From: Oscarella lobularis
Taxonomy: Eukaryota > Porifera > Homoscleromorpha > Homosclerophorida > Oscarellidae
DNA: 64,000 bases
Direction: 5' to 3'
Assembly: GCF_947507565.1 (NCBI RefSeq)
Contig: NC_089184.1
Span: 2,976,001 to 3,040,000 of the forward strand
Position numbers and translations under genes: made by a program. Of the stretch, positions 44,375 to 58,000 are shown one piece after another. Position 1 is the stretch's first letter. Every line of letters begins with the position of its first letter. The notes below the pieces were generated by a model. It did no database searches, was not told where the DNA came from, and worked only from the letters and a program-made list of their open reading frames with translations.

Positions 44375-47300
44375 ATGGCCGGGTTTTCTCGAATTCGTGT
44401 CGTTGGCCTCGACTTCAGGGCTTCGCCACATCAAAACGCCTTAAATGACCTTCTTGTCAACGCGACAGGAATGGCGTCCAACTCCAAGTTACTCGTAGAT
44501 CCTTTTCCCGATGGAAGTGCAGTCGTTACCTTTTATGACACGCCCACCGTTTCAGGTACAATCAGACAGTGTCGCCAACAAGGTCTTTCCTACACACGGT
44601 CCTTTTCTTCTTAGGCTTTGAACTTGTTAGGTTTCTGATTGGCCGGTCTTATTCTCTTTTCGGCCATGTTCTCTATATTGAGCCGTACGGTCGGCCTAAA
44701 GTCAGTAGTTCCTCACCTCAAGTCGGAAAAGAAGAAACAGGGACGCCGCCCAGAGCTAAAGCGGGGCGGGGGCGTGGTCGAATTCAAAATCTGGTTCAAC
44801 CAGACGCCGAATTTTCCCGACCTGGGCAAGTGCCGTCGCTACTTGGTAAGACGGAAAGTTCGCCCTTTGCCAATGCGCTCCACAAGTCGCCGCCGTCGTA
44901 TCACGCGATCTCTGCACCCACGCATTCCCCTTCGTCGATAACGCCGGAGAGGCACGTCAATGCCACTTCTAGCGGAGATGGAGAAAAGTTGCCTCCTCAA
45001 CGCGGCCGCCAATCTTGGCTTCCTGATCAAACCTTGCCACAGCCTGGCGCACTTCCCAGCGCGCCTCCTCTCCAGGATATCGTCTCGTGGCCGCGGCCTT
45101 ACAACCCTCATCCCGATACTGGTTATCGCGATGATTTCCGACCTCCTTTTTCATCAGCTCCTACTGGTCTAGGACCCAGCCATTCTTTCTCTTCAGAACC
45201 CAGGCAAGGGTTCTCATCTCCTGCACCAGTTTCTGGTTTTCCCGGTGGTGCGAGACCTTGGTCTCCGCCTTCCGTGGATTTCTTGGAGCCTCAAGACACT
45301 TACAGTCATCAGTCGCTGTATACTGTCCAAATTGGGAGGCCTCAGATGGAGCAACCACTACTGCATAGATACCCTGTCCTCCCTACCCTTGAAGACACGG
45401 ATTACGTTCCTGAGGCAGTTGCGTTGCCTAAACCAAAAGAGAACTGCGTCGTTTTTAGCGGCCTACCTTCTGAGGCCGAGCCTCAGAAGGTGGTGGAAAT
45501 AGTTCAGTCGACTGTAGGAAAACATGGAAAAGTGGCCTTGGTAGACTTCAAGAGACATGAAAGCGGTTTTGCCGCTACGTTGCACATTTCTGATCGCAAA
45601 GGCAAGCGCTGCTGTTGTCCAGTGCTGCCCAACTAACATTTCTCTTTTGGTAGGATTAGTTGCACTGTGGAAGCAACGTTTTAGAAAAAAGGCCATCTCT
45701 TACGATTCGACGCCTCTTACTTTTGATTTGCTGTGGCCCGAGACGTACGAAAGCAATCGCTTTTTAATAGAAAACATTCCGCCGAGGACTTCAGCCGACA
45801 ATCTCTCGTTGCACTTGAAGGCCCAAGAGGCACTTGAAGGATTGAAAGTAACTTTAAAACTTTTAGATGGCGGGGGAAAAGCTGTCGTTTTTGCTAATAA
45901 CGACATTATTGGTCAGCCTGAATCTCTTTTTTGCGTTCTTTTATTTTTGTCTGTTTAGACGATGCGCTTATTGAAACATTGAAGAAAGATGCAGCTGACA
46001 TCGAAAGAAGCGACAAGGAACTAACCTTTCGCCGTATTCCGGTTTCTCGCTCCGTTCGTCTTTTTGGTCTTTCAAATAATTTGGACAAAGGAGCGGTTCG
46101 CAACTACGTGTTTAGTTTGCCAACTTCTCCTGCTGTACCACTTGTCGAAACTGTAGAGGTGCGCAAGGATTGGCGTGGTGCATCTGCTGTTGTCACTTTG
46201 AGAACAACCATGGGTAGGAGCTATCTGATGCTGTGATCCGTTTCTAGGGTTTATATGCTGTGGTTTTTAGAAAGAGACGCTGTGTTAAGTCTTGGGAGTT
46301 TGCCCCCACTTAGCGACTGTCAGCCTAAAGTTGAACCCTACTCGCAATACCCGACGTCTGCTGTAGACGAAGCAGATACCTGTGAAAATGCTTTAACGTC
46401 TTCAGTTGAACCTGATTCGAATGAACCTTTCGTACTCATACTCAAGGCTACGGATGATTTTGATGAAGACGTCATGAATTTCATATATGCTGAGAGAAAA
46501 CGAGAGCGAACCTTTCAGAGACAGTTCAAGCTAGGAGAACTGCAATGGGACGCGGACTCGAAAACGCTGAGCATCAGCAGTCGCGAGCGGAGGTCTTCTG
46601 AATCTGAATTTGCAAAGCAGGCTAAGGCAGATGTTCTGTCCCTCTGCGATGAGTACGAGAGAAAGTCTCTTTACGTTCCCGATCCTGGTATTATGGATCA
46701 GGCATCGAAATTGTCTCAACAGGAAAATTCTCACCGCGGAGACTCGTGCAGCTTGAGGATTAATCCAGATGAGGGAAAAATTTCGTTTATTGGCGAAAAG
46801 AAAGATGTTTTCTCTCTGCATTCTCATTGTGTAGACGCTGTCAGAAATTGGATTCGAGAGAAAGAAAAGCGCGAAGAAGTAATTAGCGAGTCGGTTGCCT
46901 GTCAATCACGAAGCCGCTTGAAACTGCTAACTTTATCCAAGCAGTATTGTGCTCTTAGAGAAGGTAAGGTCGCAATGAGAGCTAATTTTGATCTCCTAAA
47001 ACTTGAAATCAACGGAGCGGCGTTTGAAGTTAACCGTGCTAAACAAACTATTGAAACGCTAGTGGATGCAATTCAAGAAAAAGTTGTTCCTGTGGATGAT
47101 CGCTTGTGGCGGTTTTTTCAAGGTCTAGGATTCCAACAGCTGACTTCAGTTATTGAGGAGCAAGAGTTGTATGCCCAAGCTGTGCTGGTTCACGACGATC
47201 ACCCCGGAATTCAAATTACAGCGTTTAGCGATGACGTCTTCACTGCCGTTAAGCTGGTGAGAAAATGCTTTATCTCTCAGCGAATTGAGCCTGAAGACGA

Positions 47301-50300
47301 AGAACAACTTACTTACTTGCAAAGTACTGACGCCGCTAATGCTTTTGAAACAATCTGCAGTAAACATTCACTGCAGATCGATGGCTTTGGAGCAACGTCT
47401 GAGGAGTTTTGGGTAACGGGTCTCGATGAGAACGTTAGAAAAGCATGCAACGAAGTGCACAAACGTCTTAAATACAACGTCATTTATAGGAAGTCTTTAC
47501 GTTTTCCGAAGTCGCAAATAGAGTATTTGCTCAAACATTGCCAAATGGACGTTGAGGGAATTGTTACTTCGCTCCAGAGATTTAAGGCAAAGGTTTCCTT
47601 TAACAGAACTCCTCCTTCAGTTTCGCTGAAAGCGACTCAAGACGGGTTTGACGTTCTGCAAGCTAAAATTGAGTCCCTCATTGGTGACCTCTTCACAGAG
47701 ACAGAAGAGCTAAAGAAACACGGGTTGGAAAAATACATCAGCAGCAAAGACTTTATGCGCGAAAGAAACGAGATTGAAGACGATCATCACGTTATTATTG
47801 CCTTGGGCGACGAAGACGAAGATTATGATGACGACGATGCGACGGATATTGACGACGATTCATCGTCGATTCATCTTGGCTCGTTTTATCCAACAAAAGA
47901 TTCGTCTCGAATTGTTCGTCTTTTTGGTGGCGACTTGTGTAATCACGAAGTTGATGCCATTGTGAATGCGGCGAACGAAAACCTCGATCACGGCGGTGGA
48001 CTCGCACACGTCATCGTTCAAAGAGCCGGTTACGAAGTTCAAAGGGAAAGCCGAAGGGTGCTGTTAAAACATCGCAACGGTTGTCTAAGACCCGGTGAGG
48101 CTGTTCATACTAGCGCCGGCAGTTTGTCCACTACACAGTACGTTATTCATGCTGTTGGGCCGCGTTGGCAGGGAAACAAAAGTAGCAAGGTATCCGAAAA
48201 TTGTCTTCGCGAAGCCGTAGCATCAGCGCTCAAAGTGGCCAGCGAGTTAAAGCTTAGAAGTGTCGCATTTCCGGCTATCGGTGCTGGCTTGTTCGGCTGT
48301 CCAAGTGATTTCGTTGCTCGAAACATGGTCTGTGCAGTTGATCTGTTTCTTTCTAAGAATTCCAAGTCTTCCGTGAAGCGGGTTGACTTTGTCATGAGAA
48401 ATGAAGACAGGCAGAATGTTCGCTGTTTTAGTGACGAACTCGGCAGCCAGTTAAAGTCTGCTAGTTTGCCTATGAGACGATCTCGCTCGCCCCGGTCAGA
48501 AAGGAGAATGCAGGAGAATCCCAGCAGAAAAGGGCTGTCATCTCACTTGCCTAAGTTTTCTTCTAGCTGCAGCAGAGATCTTGATGTAGTTGTCAAAGGA
48601 GGCGATATTACACAGGAGGAGGTACGACCGCTTAGGCCGATTGATTTGAAGTTAATGCCTAATGCCTGTGTTTTGAACGTTCGTAGGCTGGTGCAATAGT
48701 GAATTCAACAACCCCTGATCTTGACATGCAAGCAGCTCAAGCATCTAAAGCTATTGCTCGCGCTGCTGGTCCTGGATTGCAGGAAGAATGCTCAGCCAAG
48801 CGAAAATCTGGACGTTTGAATCCAAATGATGTGTGCGTAACCTTGGGCTACAGTCTACCCACAGCAAACATTTTTCACATAATTTGTCCTCAGTCTCCTC
48901 AGGTAATATGCCTACGTAGCAAAGACTATTGACTTCTTTTTATTGCTTCTCCTGGTATAGGATCTTAAAGAACTTGTGTTCAAATGCGTTCAGAAGGCAG
49001 CTGCACTCAGCTTGTCTTCTATAGCGTTTCCTGCACTGGGCACAGGAAACTTGGGCATTCCCGATAAACAAGCGGCAGCCGCTCTGTTTGCCGGATTTGA
49101 CCAATTTCGCGAAAGCGCTGGATCGTCCACCAGCGTGAACACAATCAAAGTCATTGTGTACGACCCTTCAAAGCTAGCTGTTTTTAAGAGAGAATCGGAA
49201 AGATCAACTTCTGGACCACGACTTGCTCCTTCCGGGGGGCCGTCAGGGTCGTCAGTGCCTTCGAGACGTCGGAATGAAGCGCTTTTGGCTAACAATTGCC
49301 TTGTTAGGGTTGAACAGGGAAGCGTCACATCCGACTCATCAGATGCAATTGTCGCCACTCAAGGTATTGTTTTGCAGACAGTCCTCAGTGCTGACGCGAC
49401 AGCCAATGGGGACTTCTGTAGCAAGTATCCTCATGGCTTCAAAACAAACGACGAGATTCTTGAACTGAGAACTCACCAGCTACCAACTAAGCGAGTCTAT
49501 GCAATCGCTCCACCGCCCTGTTCGTCTGCCAAAACGGACTCTCAGAACAGTCAAGTCCTCACGTCTTTGATCTATAAATGCCTGATGGCAGCCAACTCAG
49601 CTAAGCATAAGTCTATTGCAATTCCGGCTCTTGGGACAGGCAATCTGGGCTACGGCAACGCCGTTTGTGCCAGAGGAGTTTTTGAGGCAGCCAAAAAATA
49701 TGCTTCAAAAGTTTCCAATAATCCGTCAGTAATTCGTATAAAGATTGTAGTTTTTGATGCTCATCGGGTTAGGGATTTTGAGAAGGAACTTCAATCTTGC
49801 ATTTCGCCCTCTGCTGCATCTTCTTCCGGTGGTGGCTTCTTTGATAAAATTTTTGGCGGCATTAAGTCTGCGATGTCATCGCTGATACCCTCTCGATCTG
49901 AATCGCCTACGGCAGCCGCCACTCCAGCTTCTACAGAACGTTTTGTAAAAACAAGGAAGGCGGTGAAGAGTGTTTCCGCCTGCGAGCCGGATTCCATTTC
50001 GGTTTCAATAGTTGGCCAAGACCGAAGCCGTTGTCACGCTGCCTTGAGCAAGGTGAACAAAGCGGTCGACAAAAACTGTTCGCGCCGGCCGTATGAGGGA
50101 AAAATTCCTACTGTGTTTGACGAATCAAAGTTAAAAGAAATTGCCGATCGATTTGGTGTAGCATTAGCAATCGATGGCAGTCATGGGTACGATGAAAGCG
50201 ACAGTAGTCCGGTGATATATGTTGCTGGCAGAACAGGCGAAGTCTCTGATTCTCTCTATCAAATCGGAATATTCTTTAGTGAGGAGATGGAGAAAGAGCT

Positions 50301-51301
50301 TGTAGAAGTGGCGGCAGAGGGGGTGAGCTCTAAGGTAAACTGGAAGTGGCATGGCGCCGATGGTTGGAACACGTACGACAAGTCCGCCAATTATGAAATA
50401 GAAAAAGCGTATCAGGCTGCGTGTCAGACAGGCAAATTAAAGTTTTCTCTTTCCATAAAGAGGGCTCTATACGAGATTGATCTGAAAGCTATGACGCAAA
50501 CGTCGCTTAGCAACTCAAAGGAAAGGAAAATTTTTCGTGAAGATGTAGAAGCAGCAGGTTGTAATCTAAGCGTTGCACCAGCATCACATTATATTTAAAC
50601 GTTCTTTTGTAGCCGTCAAGGTTGAATTTCCTCCGACCTGGACATCAGATGTCACGCGCCATGAAATCAAGCTTATTACTCTCAAGCCTTCCAAGGACGA
50701 GTATAAAGCTATAGTTGGGAATTTCATGGCTACGCTTCTTAACAACCCGGCCAAAATTCAGAAAATACAACGGATCGAGAATCCTATTCTGTACCGGCAG
50801 TATTCGATAGCGAGAGATCTCCTTAGTAGCAAACGCGATAAAGAACTAGCAGCCGGTAAAGCAAAACTCGAAATGGATTTGTATCATGGAACGATTGAAG
50901 ACACCGTTAAACACATTATTGACAACGGCTTCAACAGGATTTACGCTGGCACTGCTGTCGGCAAGTGACTCGGCTGTTTCTAATATATAGTAATTATTGT
51001 TTACTTATTTGTAGGGAAGCTATATGGGGCCGGAGTGTACTTTGCAAGTGAATCTGGAGTGTCTCACCGCTACGCTAAAGCAGATGCTAAAAAGAAAAGG
51101 CACATGTTTTTATGCAAAGTTCTAATTGGCTTATACACACAAGGGCATCAGAATCTCGTCGAGCCTCCTGTCATTAAGGCTAGCAAAAGCCTGACCGATC
51201 GTTATGATAGCACAGTTGATAATATGAGCGATCCAAGAATTTTTGCTAGCTGCTATCGAGACAACATGGCTTATCCAGCCTACCTAATCACTTTTGTTTA
51301 G
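44375..51301 (+). CDS. PARP14-like: PARP14-like macro-domain mono-ADP-ribosyltransferase, module 1
   Basis: Nine exons (44375-44555, 44615-45601, 45654-45911, 45959-46213, 46271-48621, 48687-48902, 48961-50557, 50613-50960, 51015-51301) total 6480 bases and give 2159 residues. It has an N-terminal RRM-like fold (RIRVVGLDFRASPHQNALND), a proline-rich disordered region (about 105-320), further RRM-like units (ENCVVFSGLPSEAEPQKVVE), and KH-like repeats to about 1060. An acidic linker precedes macro 1 at about 1105 (GGDLCNHEVDAIVNAANEN, LDHGGGLAHVIVQRAG, FPAIGAGLFGCP). Macro 2 (VKGGDITQEEAGAIVNSTTP) and macro 3 (VRVEQGSVTSDSSDAIV, IPALGTGNLGYG) are more diverged. WWE lies at about 1870-1945 (VNWKWHGADGWNTYDKSANY) and the ART domain at about 1990-2159 (LYHGT, GAGVYFASESG, DPRIFASCYRDN). 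The H-Y-I triad implies mono- rather than poly-ADP-ribosylation. Two introns use GC donors (45602, 50961). Confidence 0.92.
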
Positions 51302-52079
51302 CCAGCTATATCTGTGTCGTGTGCAAAAATCGCTTTTGGTGTTGTTTTCTAGTTTACTTATACGTCAGTGTGACAAAAGCGCATTTTTTGTAAGTCTGTG
51401 GTTGCTTGCGCGTCTGGTAAATTTATTGGTAGTATGTAAGGTCATATTATGGCCATTGTGATTATGTCTTCAGTATGAAGCTGTCTGGATTGAGAGCAGG
51501 TGTTATCATAAAAATGCAAAAATTAGAATGGGAGGTGCTCAACTCTTTTGCCAAATTTTTAATTGCATCACGTGACCGAATCCGAACGTGAACGAACTAC
51601 CGTGCGTTAAATTCGTGAGGCCCCCTTCGCGGATAATCTCTCCTGGAAGAGATACATCACGATGCGCAACGTCGTTCAGAGCTTGCAACAAAGTTTTGAC
51701 ACCAGTTTGCCTAAAAAATGCGCCCAAGTACTTCGGTGAGATGAGTAGAGCGACAGTGTACATCATTCGACGTCTACTACATTTCTCTAAGGATGCAAAG
51801 AAGCTAGGGAAGGAGCTTAGACATCACAAGAAGCCTTAACAAGAGAGAGGCAAGAGAAGGTAACCTCTCGCGTCTCTCGGTCTCGTTTTGATCGGCGATC
51901 GTCATCTCTCAGGATCAACTCCTTTCTATTCAGTTCTCGCGGCAATATTATGGTCTTAAAGAACGACGATTGTAAACGATAAGCGTTTTTATTCGGAGAG
52001 CAATTCTGCAATTTTTTCGATGTTACGTATTCTAGCTAGACAAGTGATTCGTATACCTTCTTGTGAGTTATTTTTTTCC
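51302..52079. other. convergent intergenic region between modules
   Basis: The 3' ends of PARP14-like 1 and Deltex-type gene 2 face each other here. Open frames on both strands at 51539-51839 overlap one another and show no recognisable domain. The boundary of the tandem duplication must lie in this interval or near 41218-41396. Confidence 0.5.
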
Positions 52080-54584
52080 CTATTCGTTGACTCCTTTCGA
52101 GTGCAATTCGCTTTTCACTCTTCCTAGATAACCGGGGTCAGGGTAACCGTAGCTGTCTCTGCAAGAAAACAATCAGATGAGTTACTCTTCAATGGCTCCA
52201 ATGCCTTACGGTCCGCCGGTCTGCCTTGTCTTATGATGAATATCGTTCCACGTAACAACGCCGTCGTGGCCAGTGGTAACAGAACGTCCAATCGTAAAAG
52301 TAAGACGTCGCTCAAACGCTTTTTTAAGCAGGTGATAAACTTCTCTTCCTTCCTTGTTGTCTGGAAGAAAGGCATTCCGAGTCGTTCCACAGTATTTCTT
52401 TCCTGGTGTCGGATGCTCGTCTGTCTGCACTCCGTCAGGTATGTCATAGATAATTTGTATAGTTTTGTGTGACTCGTATCCGGGCAGAGACGAGTCGAGT
52501 ATTCTATGATTCATTGTTGATCCACGAGGTTGATTGCCTCTGACAGTTCCGAACGGTTTTTGACAGAATGGGCAAACAGGTGAAGAGAGTCTATCGCGGC
52601 ACGAGACGCAGACTCTATGCTCCTTATCACATGGTAATGTTACCATTGGATTATCAGTCGTTGGTGTATGGCAGCATATTGGGCAGTCTGGAGTGGCTTC
52701 GTTGTTTGAAGGACTCTTTCCTAGAAAAGGTTTCTGTCAAAAATTATTTTTCCACTATGGTCTTATATTTTTAGAACGAACGAGGAAACAAAAAGCCACA
52801 AGGTATACGATAACGGAAGAATTCAATTGAAACTAGGGCGTCAAACAAACTCACCTTTGTGAGTGTGCTTAGACGTGGCAGTGTCTCTGATCTTGCACTC
52901 TTTCTCAAAGGCTCTCGTCGTTTCGCCATCAATGTTTATAAATACGATGTGGGTAAGAGATGAGACGGGCACTTTTCGAAAGAAATCTTCAACGGCAGAG
53001 AACAGCGTGGTGGCGCAACGGTCTTTAGGAATCCTGAATAAACCTGATCCTAACCCTGGAATTGCTATCGATTTCAGATTCAGATCTGTTGCAATCCTGA
53101 GCGCGTTGTAGCAGGCGAGCTGCAGTTTTTGAAGCGTTGTGGAAGGGTTATTTTGATCCCAGACCGGTGCAACGGAGTGGATGACGAATTTGCATGGAAG
53201 TCTTCCTCCCTTGGTATGGACTGCGTCTCCGGCTTTAAGCCTTCCTTTTATTCTGATAATTTCATTGCTTTCTACCTGTATTTTTTCTCCTCCAGCGTCG
53301 ACTATAGCCTGGGCGAGGCCCCCTGAATGCTTGAGAAGCTCATTAGCAGCATTCACCACGGCATCGGCAGGCTCTTGAGTCAGGTCTCCTTTCTTCACAG
53401 ATATTAGACGATTTTTGAGTACAAGTGTGGCGAAACAGTTGCCCGATGTTGGCGGTAGAGATTTGATAGCTTTTTGAAATTTTTGTTTTGTAAGTCTTAC
53501 GTTCTCTTTAGGCCCCATAATGACGCACATGGGACCGTCATCCGTATTCTCGTAACTCGTGAGAGCACGACAGGCCTCGAGATCGACTTTAGCTCGTACA
53601 ATTTCGTAGGTATCTTTTGATATAGGCAAACGCTCTTCACCAAGTGTGCTACTGACTCCTATACAGATCTGGGCCAATTTGTCTCTTGCTGTTGTCACGT
53701 CCGACTCAGCATTCAATCCGACAACGGTAAGTATCGCTGCTCCATCGTTGCTAGAAGAACTCCACTGCAGTCTAACTTGACACGATTCCTCTATAGATGC
53801 CGTATCGTTTGATAGAAACTCGTTTACGTAACGCATCGTTATTTCGTTCACTTGCAGCGGTTGGCTGCGACTCAACGGCTCATGAATGACAACTCGGTGA
53901 TGCGTAGGGTTGCCGTGCTGGTGAGTGGGAGGTTGCGATTCGTAACGATGTTGACCGTGAGAAAATTGTTGTGCAGATTCTGGCATCGCACTCTCTCCGT
54001 AGTGTTGACTCGAACATTCGCCTCCCAAGGATGAAGCCTGGGTATGGATTTCGCGAATGATATGTTGTTCGAGTTGTTGAATGTTTTCAAGACTGCCTAT
54101 CGCCGCGTTGTGCGTCTCGCCAGTCGACGCGAACAATGCCATTGGGCTGACGCACTTGACAACTTTCACTCCGAAGTGCTGGCCCAACTGAAAGATATTC
54201 GACATCCCAAGAAATTCGACGATATCACGCGATAGCACGACAATGTGTGCTCTCGAGCTGAAGACCTGTGAATGGAACAAACGATCTCTCCGCCTCCTTT
54301 CACTGCGTCATGATTTTCCTGCACTGTACCTGAAGCGGGAAGTCTGAGGTAGGCGTGGCGGCGCCCGAGGTGGAAGCGACAGTCGCTTGTTCGTACGCAT
54401 GATTTGCTGCGCCGTAGGACCCTGAATGATCTAAACAACCCTTTGCTAAAATCAGACATGCCTAATGTCGATAGTTACTGGTTTCGTGTGAACCTCTCCC
54501 CATTCCAGTCCGATTTGTTCCTTCAGCGGCATTTAGCTGCTTTCTGGCTCCTCCGGGTGATGTAAAAGTTGTTTGTTCAGACAT
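52080..54584 (-). CDS. DTX3L-like: KH-macro-RING-Deltex C-terminal (DTC) E3 ligase, module 2
   Basis: Five exons (54479-54584, 54330-54421, 52855-54265, 52210-52720, 52080-52158) total 2199 bases and give 732 residues. Domain order equals the module 1 copy, and the RING/DTC exon has the same length (511). The macro domain here keeps the canonical loop (VVNAANELLKHSGGLAQAI, IPGLGSGLFRIPKDRC). The RING is DCPICC, LPCDKEHRVCVSCRDRL, VCPFCQK. DTC ends TWNDIHHKTRQTGGP, then DSYGYPDPGYLGRVKSEL. The conserved tyrosine/histidine-rich DTC pocket pieces (GYESHKTIQIIYDIPDGVQT, DIHHKT) are intact. The N-terminal exons are short and poorly conserved in sequence but conserved in phase (HETR junction in both). 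The two paralogues are clearly diverged, so the duplication is not very recent. Confidence 0.9.
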
Positions 54585-55058
54585 GAGCGCGCAAACGATT
54601 CTGCGACGTTTTTCTTTGTTGCGAGCCGTTCGTGTTGTGAAGTAGGATAGAGTGGGGTGGTACTGCTACTGAGAATTCGTTCTCCTAGGCAGGAAAAGTA
54701 TTTTTGGATGACCATCTGATTGGTTACTGGGTGGTATCGATCACGCGATTAGAGGCATCACACGTAGTCGCTGACGCAAATGGAATTGATTATCTCCTCT
54801 TCGTCTTACTGGTTCATGTCTGAAAATGCTGAATTTTTTGTGGCTTACCGCACAAATGAAGTTTAAATTGAAATAAGTAGCATTTTAACGAATAACAAAT
54901 CGTCTTTCTTTTAGATCAGCCTCTAGCCGGAATCAATTTAATTACACTGAATGGTTCATCCCACTTTCGGTTCGGGGCAAATGGTAAGATAAGTGAGTCA
55001 TCATCGAACTTGCTGGCATTGTTTGGCCCGCTCCCTCTTAGACGCAGGGAACGTGGAA
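54585..55058. promoter_or_regulatory. bidirectional promoter region, module 2
   Basis: 474 bases separate the divergent start codons. It shares with module 1 the blocks tactgagaattcgttc (about 54666), ggaaaagtat (about 54692), the inverted CCAAT box within ctgattggttactgggtgg (54719-54723), and catgtctgaaaatgctgaa (about 54822). These blocks are kept while flanks have drifted, which supports shared regulatory function. Confidence 0.7.
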
Positions 55059-58000
55059 ATGGCGCAGTACACCCAAATCCTCGTCTACGGCCTCGACTTT
55101 CGCTATGAACCAAATCAAAAGGCGTTGAAGGATCTCCTCGTGAAGGCAACACGAATCGAGTGCGAACTCCATGTGCAGCCTCTACTCGACGCAAGTGCTG
55201 TCGTTACTTTTCCCGACACGCAAACGGCTTCAGGTACAAGCGGTCCTCGCAATGTGACGTTCTTTGCACGTGCACGTGCTCTTTTTCGCTTAGGGTCGGA
55301 ACTTGCTCAGTTTGTCCTTCAACAGCAGCATTTTCTTTTCAACTACCCTCTCCATTTACAGCCGTACGCTTCGCATCAAGTCACTAGTGCTTCGCCACCT
55401 CAAGCCAATGAAGATAAAACAAAGGCGCCTTCAAAGCCTGTGGTAGGGCGGGGGCGAGGCGGAAAACGAAACCAAGTTTCAGCGGCGAGTGAAAAAGATT
55501 CGGACGTCAGCCGACCTGGGAATGTGCCGTCGCTTCCCAAAGAGACTGAAAGTTTGCCTTACGCCGATTCTCCTCCCTATCAGCCGCCGCATCACGCGAG
55601 CCCCGCTCCCACACATAGCTTCTCGTCCATCAGACCGGAGAGCCGCGGTGCGAACTTCGCTGATGGCACTGCTGGCCGTAGCGATGCAAACTGGCCTCCT
55701 CAACCCGGCGGTCCAGGTCCTACTCAACCTTGGCCTCCTAATCCACGCCCTGACTGGCCTCCTGCTCAGCCTCTTCCGCCTGGTCAGCCTCTTCCGCCCG
55801 GTCCTGGCTGGCCGTATCCTCGCAGTCCCTACCCCGATATGCCTCCCGGTGATCCTCGGCCTTCGCATTCTGGGGATCCCAGGCATCCACTTCCCAGTGG
55901 CCCCTGGCCTAATCAGCCTTTTCCCTCCGGTCCCGGTCCTCACGTATCTCCTCACGGACCGAGCTCGGTTTGGCCTGGTGGTGCGAGACCTGTGTTTTCT
56001 CCTCCTGGAGACTCCTTACAACCTCAAAGCAGCTACAATCCTCAGCCTTTGTACACTGTTCAGTTTGAAAGGCCTCAAATGGAACAACCACAATTGCAAG
56101 AACATGCTATCTCCAAAGACGACAGTGCTGTTCCTGAGACGGAGACATCAGATGAGCCAAGAGAGAACTGCATAATTGTTAGTGGCCTACCTGAAGATGC
56201 TGTGCGTGAGAAAGTTGCTGATGTAGTGCGAAAAGCAGTTTCAAAAGGCAGCAAAGTTAATGTGATAGACTTGAAGAAGCAGGATGACGGATGCGTCGCC
56301 ACAGTGCACATTTCAGATCGCAAAGGCAAGTGCAAAACTACCGTTCTTGAACTCGCATGTACTATTATATTTTCATCAGGACTCACTACGCTTTGGAAGA
56401 AGCGCCACAAAAGATCGTCAATTTCTTACGGTTCAACTCCACTTAAGTTTGACCTCCTTTGGCCTGAGGAGTACGAAGAGAATCGATTTCTTGTAGAAAA
56501 TATTCCAACCAATGCTACTGCTGAAACACTCGTTTTACACTTGAAAGCTCAAGACGTGATTGAAGACTCAAAAGTGACTCCGAAGTTTCTAGACGGTGGA
56601 GATAAGGCAGTCGTCTTCCTCAATGACAACATTGTTGGTGCGATGACACGACTTCTTTATTATGTCATTTCTCTATTATCATCTTATTTAGACGATGAAA
56701 TGATTGAAAATTTGAACAGAGATGCTGCTGATTTCGAAGGAAGCGAAAAGGAGCTTCGTTTCAGTCGTATTCCCGTTTCTCGTTCCGTTCGTCTATGCAA
56801 TCTCTCAAAAGGAGTCGATAAAGGAACACTTCGCAACTATCTATTTGGTCTATCTACTTCCCCTCCTGTTCCCTTGGTCGAAGCTGTGGAGGTGAGCGAA
56901 GATTTGCATTGCAATTCTGCGATTGTCACCTTAAGAACAATCGCCGGTATGATTTCAATAGCCGGAATTTTTTTCTTTTTTTGAAATCTATTTGTTAGAA
57001 AGAGAAGCTCTGTTGAAGCTTGCAACGTGGCCTGTTCTTAGCAACTGTCAGCCCAAGGTCGAACCGTATTCGCTATACCCAACCTCTGCTATCGACACAG
57101 ACAGTGACGCGAATCCTCCTACATCCGCCGCCGCTTCTGCCGAAGCTCCAACTCCTTTAGTTGAACCAGAGTTAAACGAGCCTTTTGAACTTATACTTCA
57201 GGCTCCGGACGATATTGATGAAGATATCATAGACTACATCTACGCTGATAGAAGACGAGAGCGAACGTTTCAGAGAAAGTTTACCCTTGGTGAGCTGCAA
57301 TGGGACTCGGAGACAAAAACGTTAACTGTCACCTGTCGCCAGCTAAGTTCTTCTGAATCTGACTTTACAAAGGAGGTGAAGGATGAAGTCGCTGCCCTCT
57401 GCGATGTCTACGACAAAAAGTTTCTCTACGTTTCTGACGCTAGTCTTTGGGATCGCGCTTTGGATTACGCTTCAAAAGAGAATTCTATTCGCGGTAACTC
57501 GTGCCGTATCACTGGTAATCGCGATGAAAGCAGAATCTGGTTTATTGGCGAAAGCGTCTCGGATCTACATTCTCATTGCGGAACCGTAATCGGCGATTGG
57601 CTTCGAGAGAAAGAAAAACGTGAAGAAGTGATCGAAGACTCGATTCCTTGTCACTCAAGAAGCCGCTTGCGTCTTCTAACGTCGTGCAAGCAGTATCACG
57701 CTCTGGAAGAGAAAGTAACCTTAAATTCCAGGCCGGATCTTCAGAAAATAGACATCAAGGGACAAACCTATGAAGTTCACAGCGCAAAAGAAACGATTGT
57801 TAGTCTCTTGGGTGATATCGATGAAAAGATTGTCACCGTGGAGAATCGCTTATGGACTTTCTTTCAAGGTCCTGGTTTCCAGCAGCTTATCGCAGCTATG
57901 AATGAGCGGCAACTGCGTGCTGTGCCTGTTTCGGTCGAAGAGGATCATCCAGGCATTCGAATTGCAGCGTTTAGAGACGATCTCTCCGAAGCCCGTCTAT

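Noticed and set aside
44569-44615. Reading through the first intron of PARP14-like gene 1 (start at 44569)
   Set aside because: The paralogue has an intron at the same codon and phase, and the spliced version restores the RRM-like fold.
51539-51839. Small genes on either strand between the two modules
   Set aside because: Two frames overlap on opposite strands, neither has a domain, signal or splice support.
55479-55955. 158-residue Arg-rich frame on the minus strand
   Set aside because: It is the antisense shadow of the proline-rich, GC-biased exon 2 of the PARP14-like gene.
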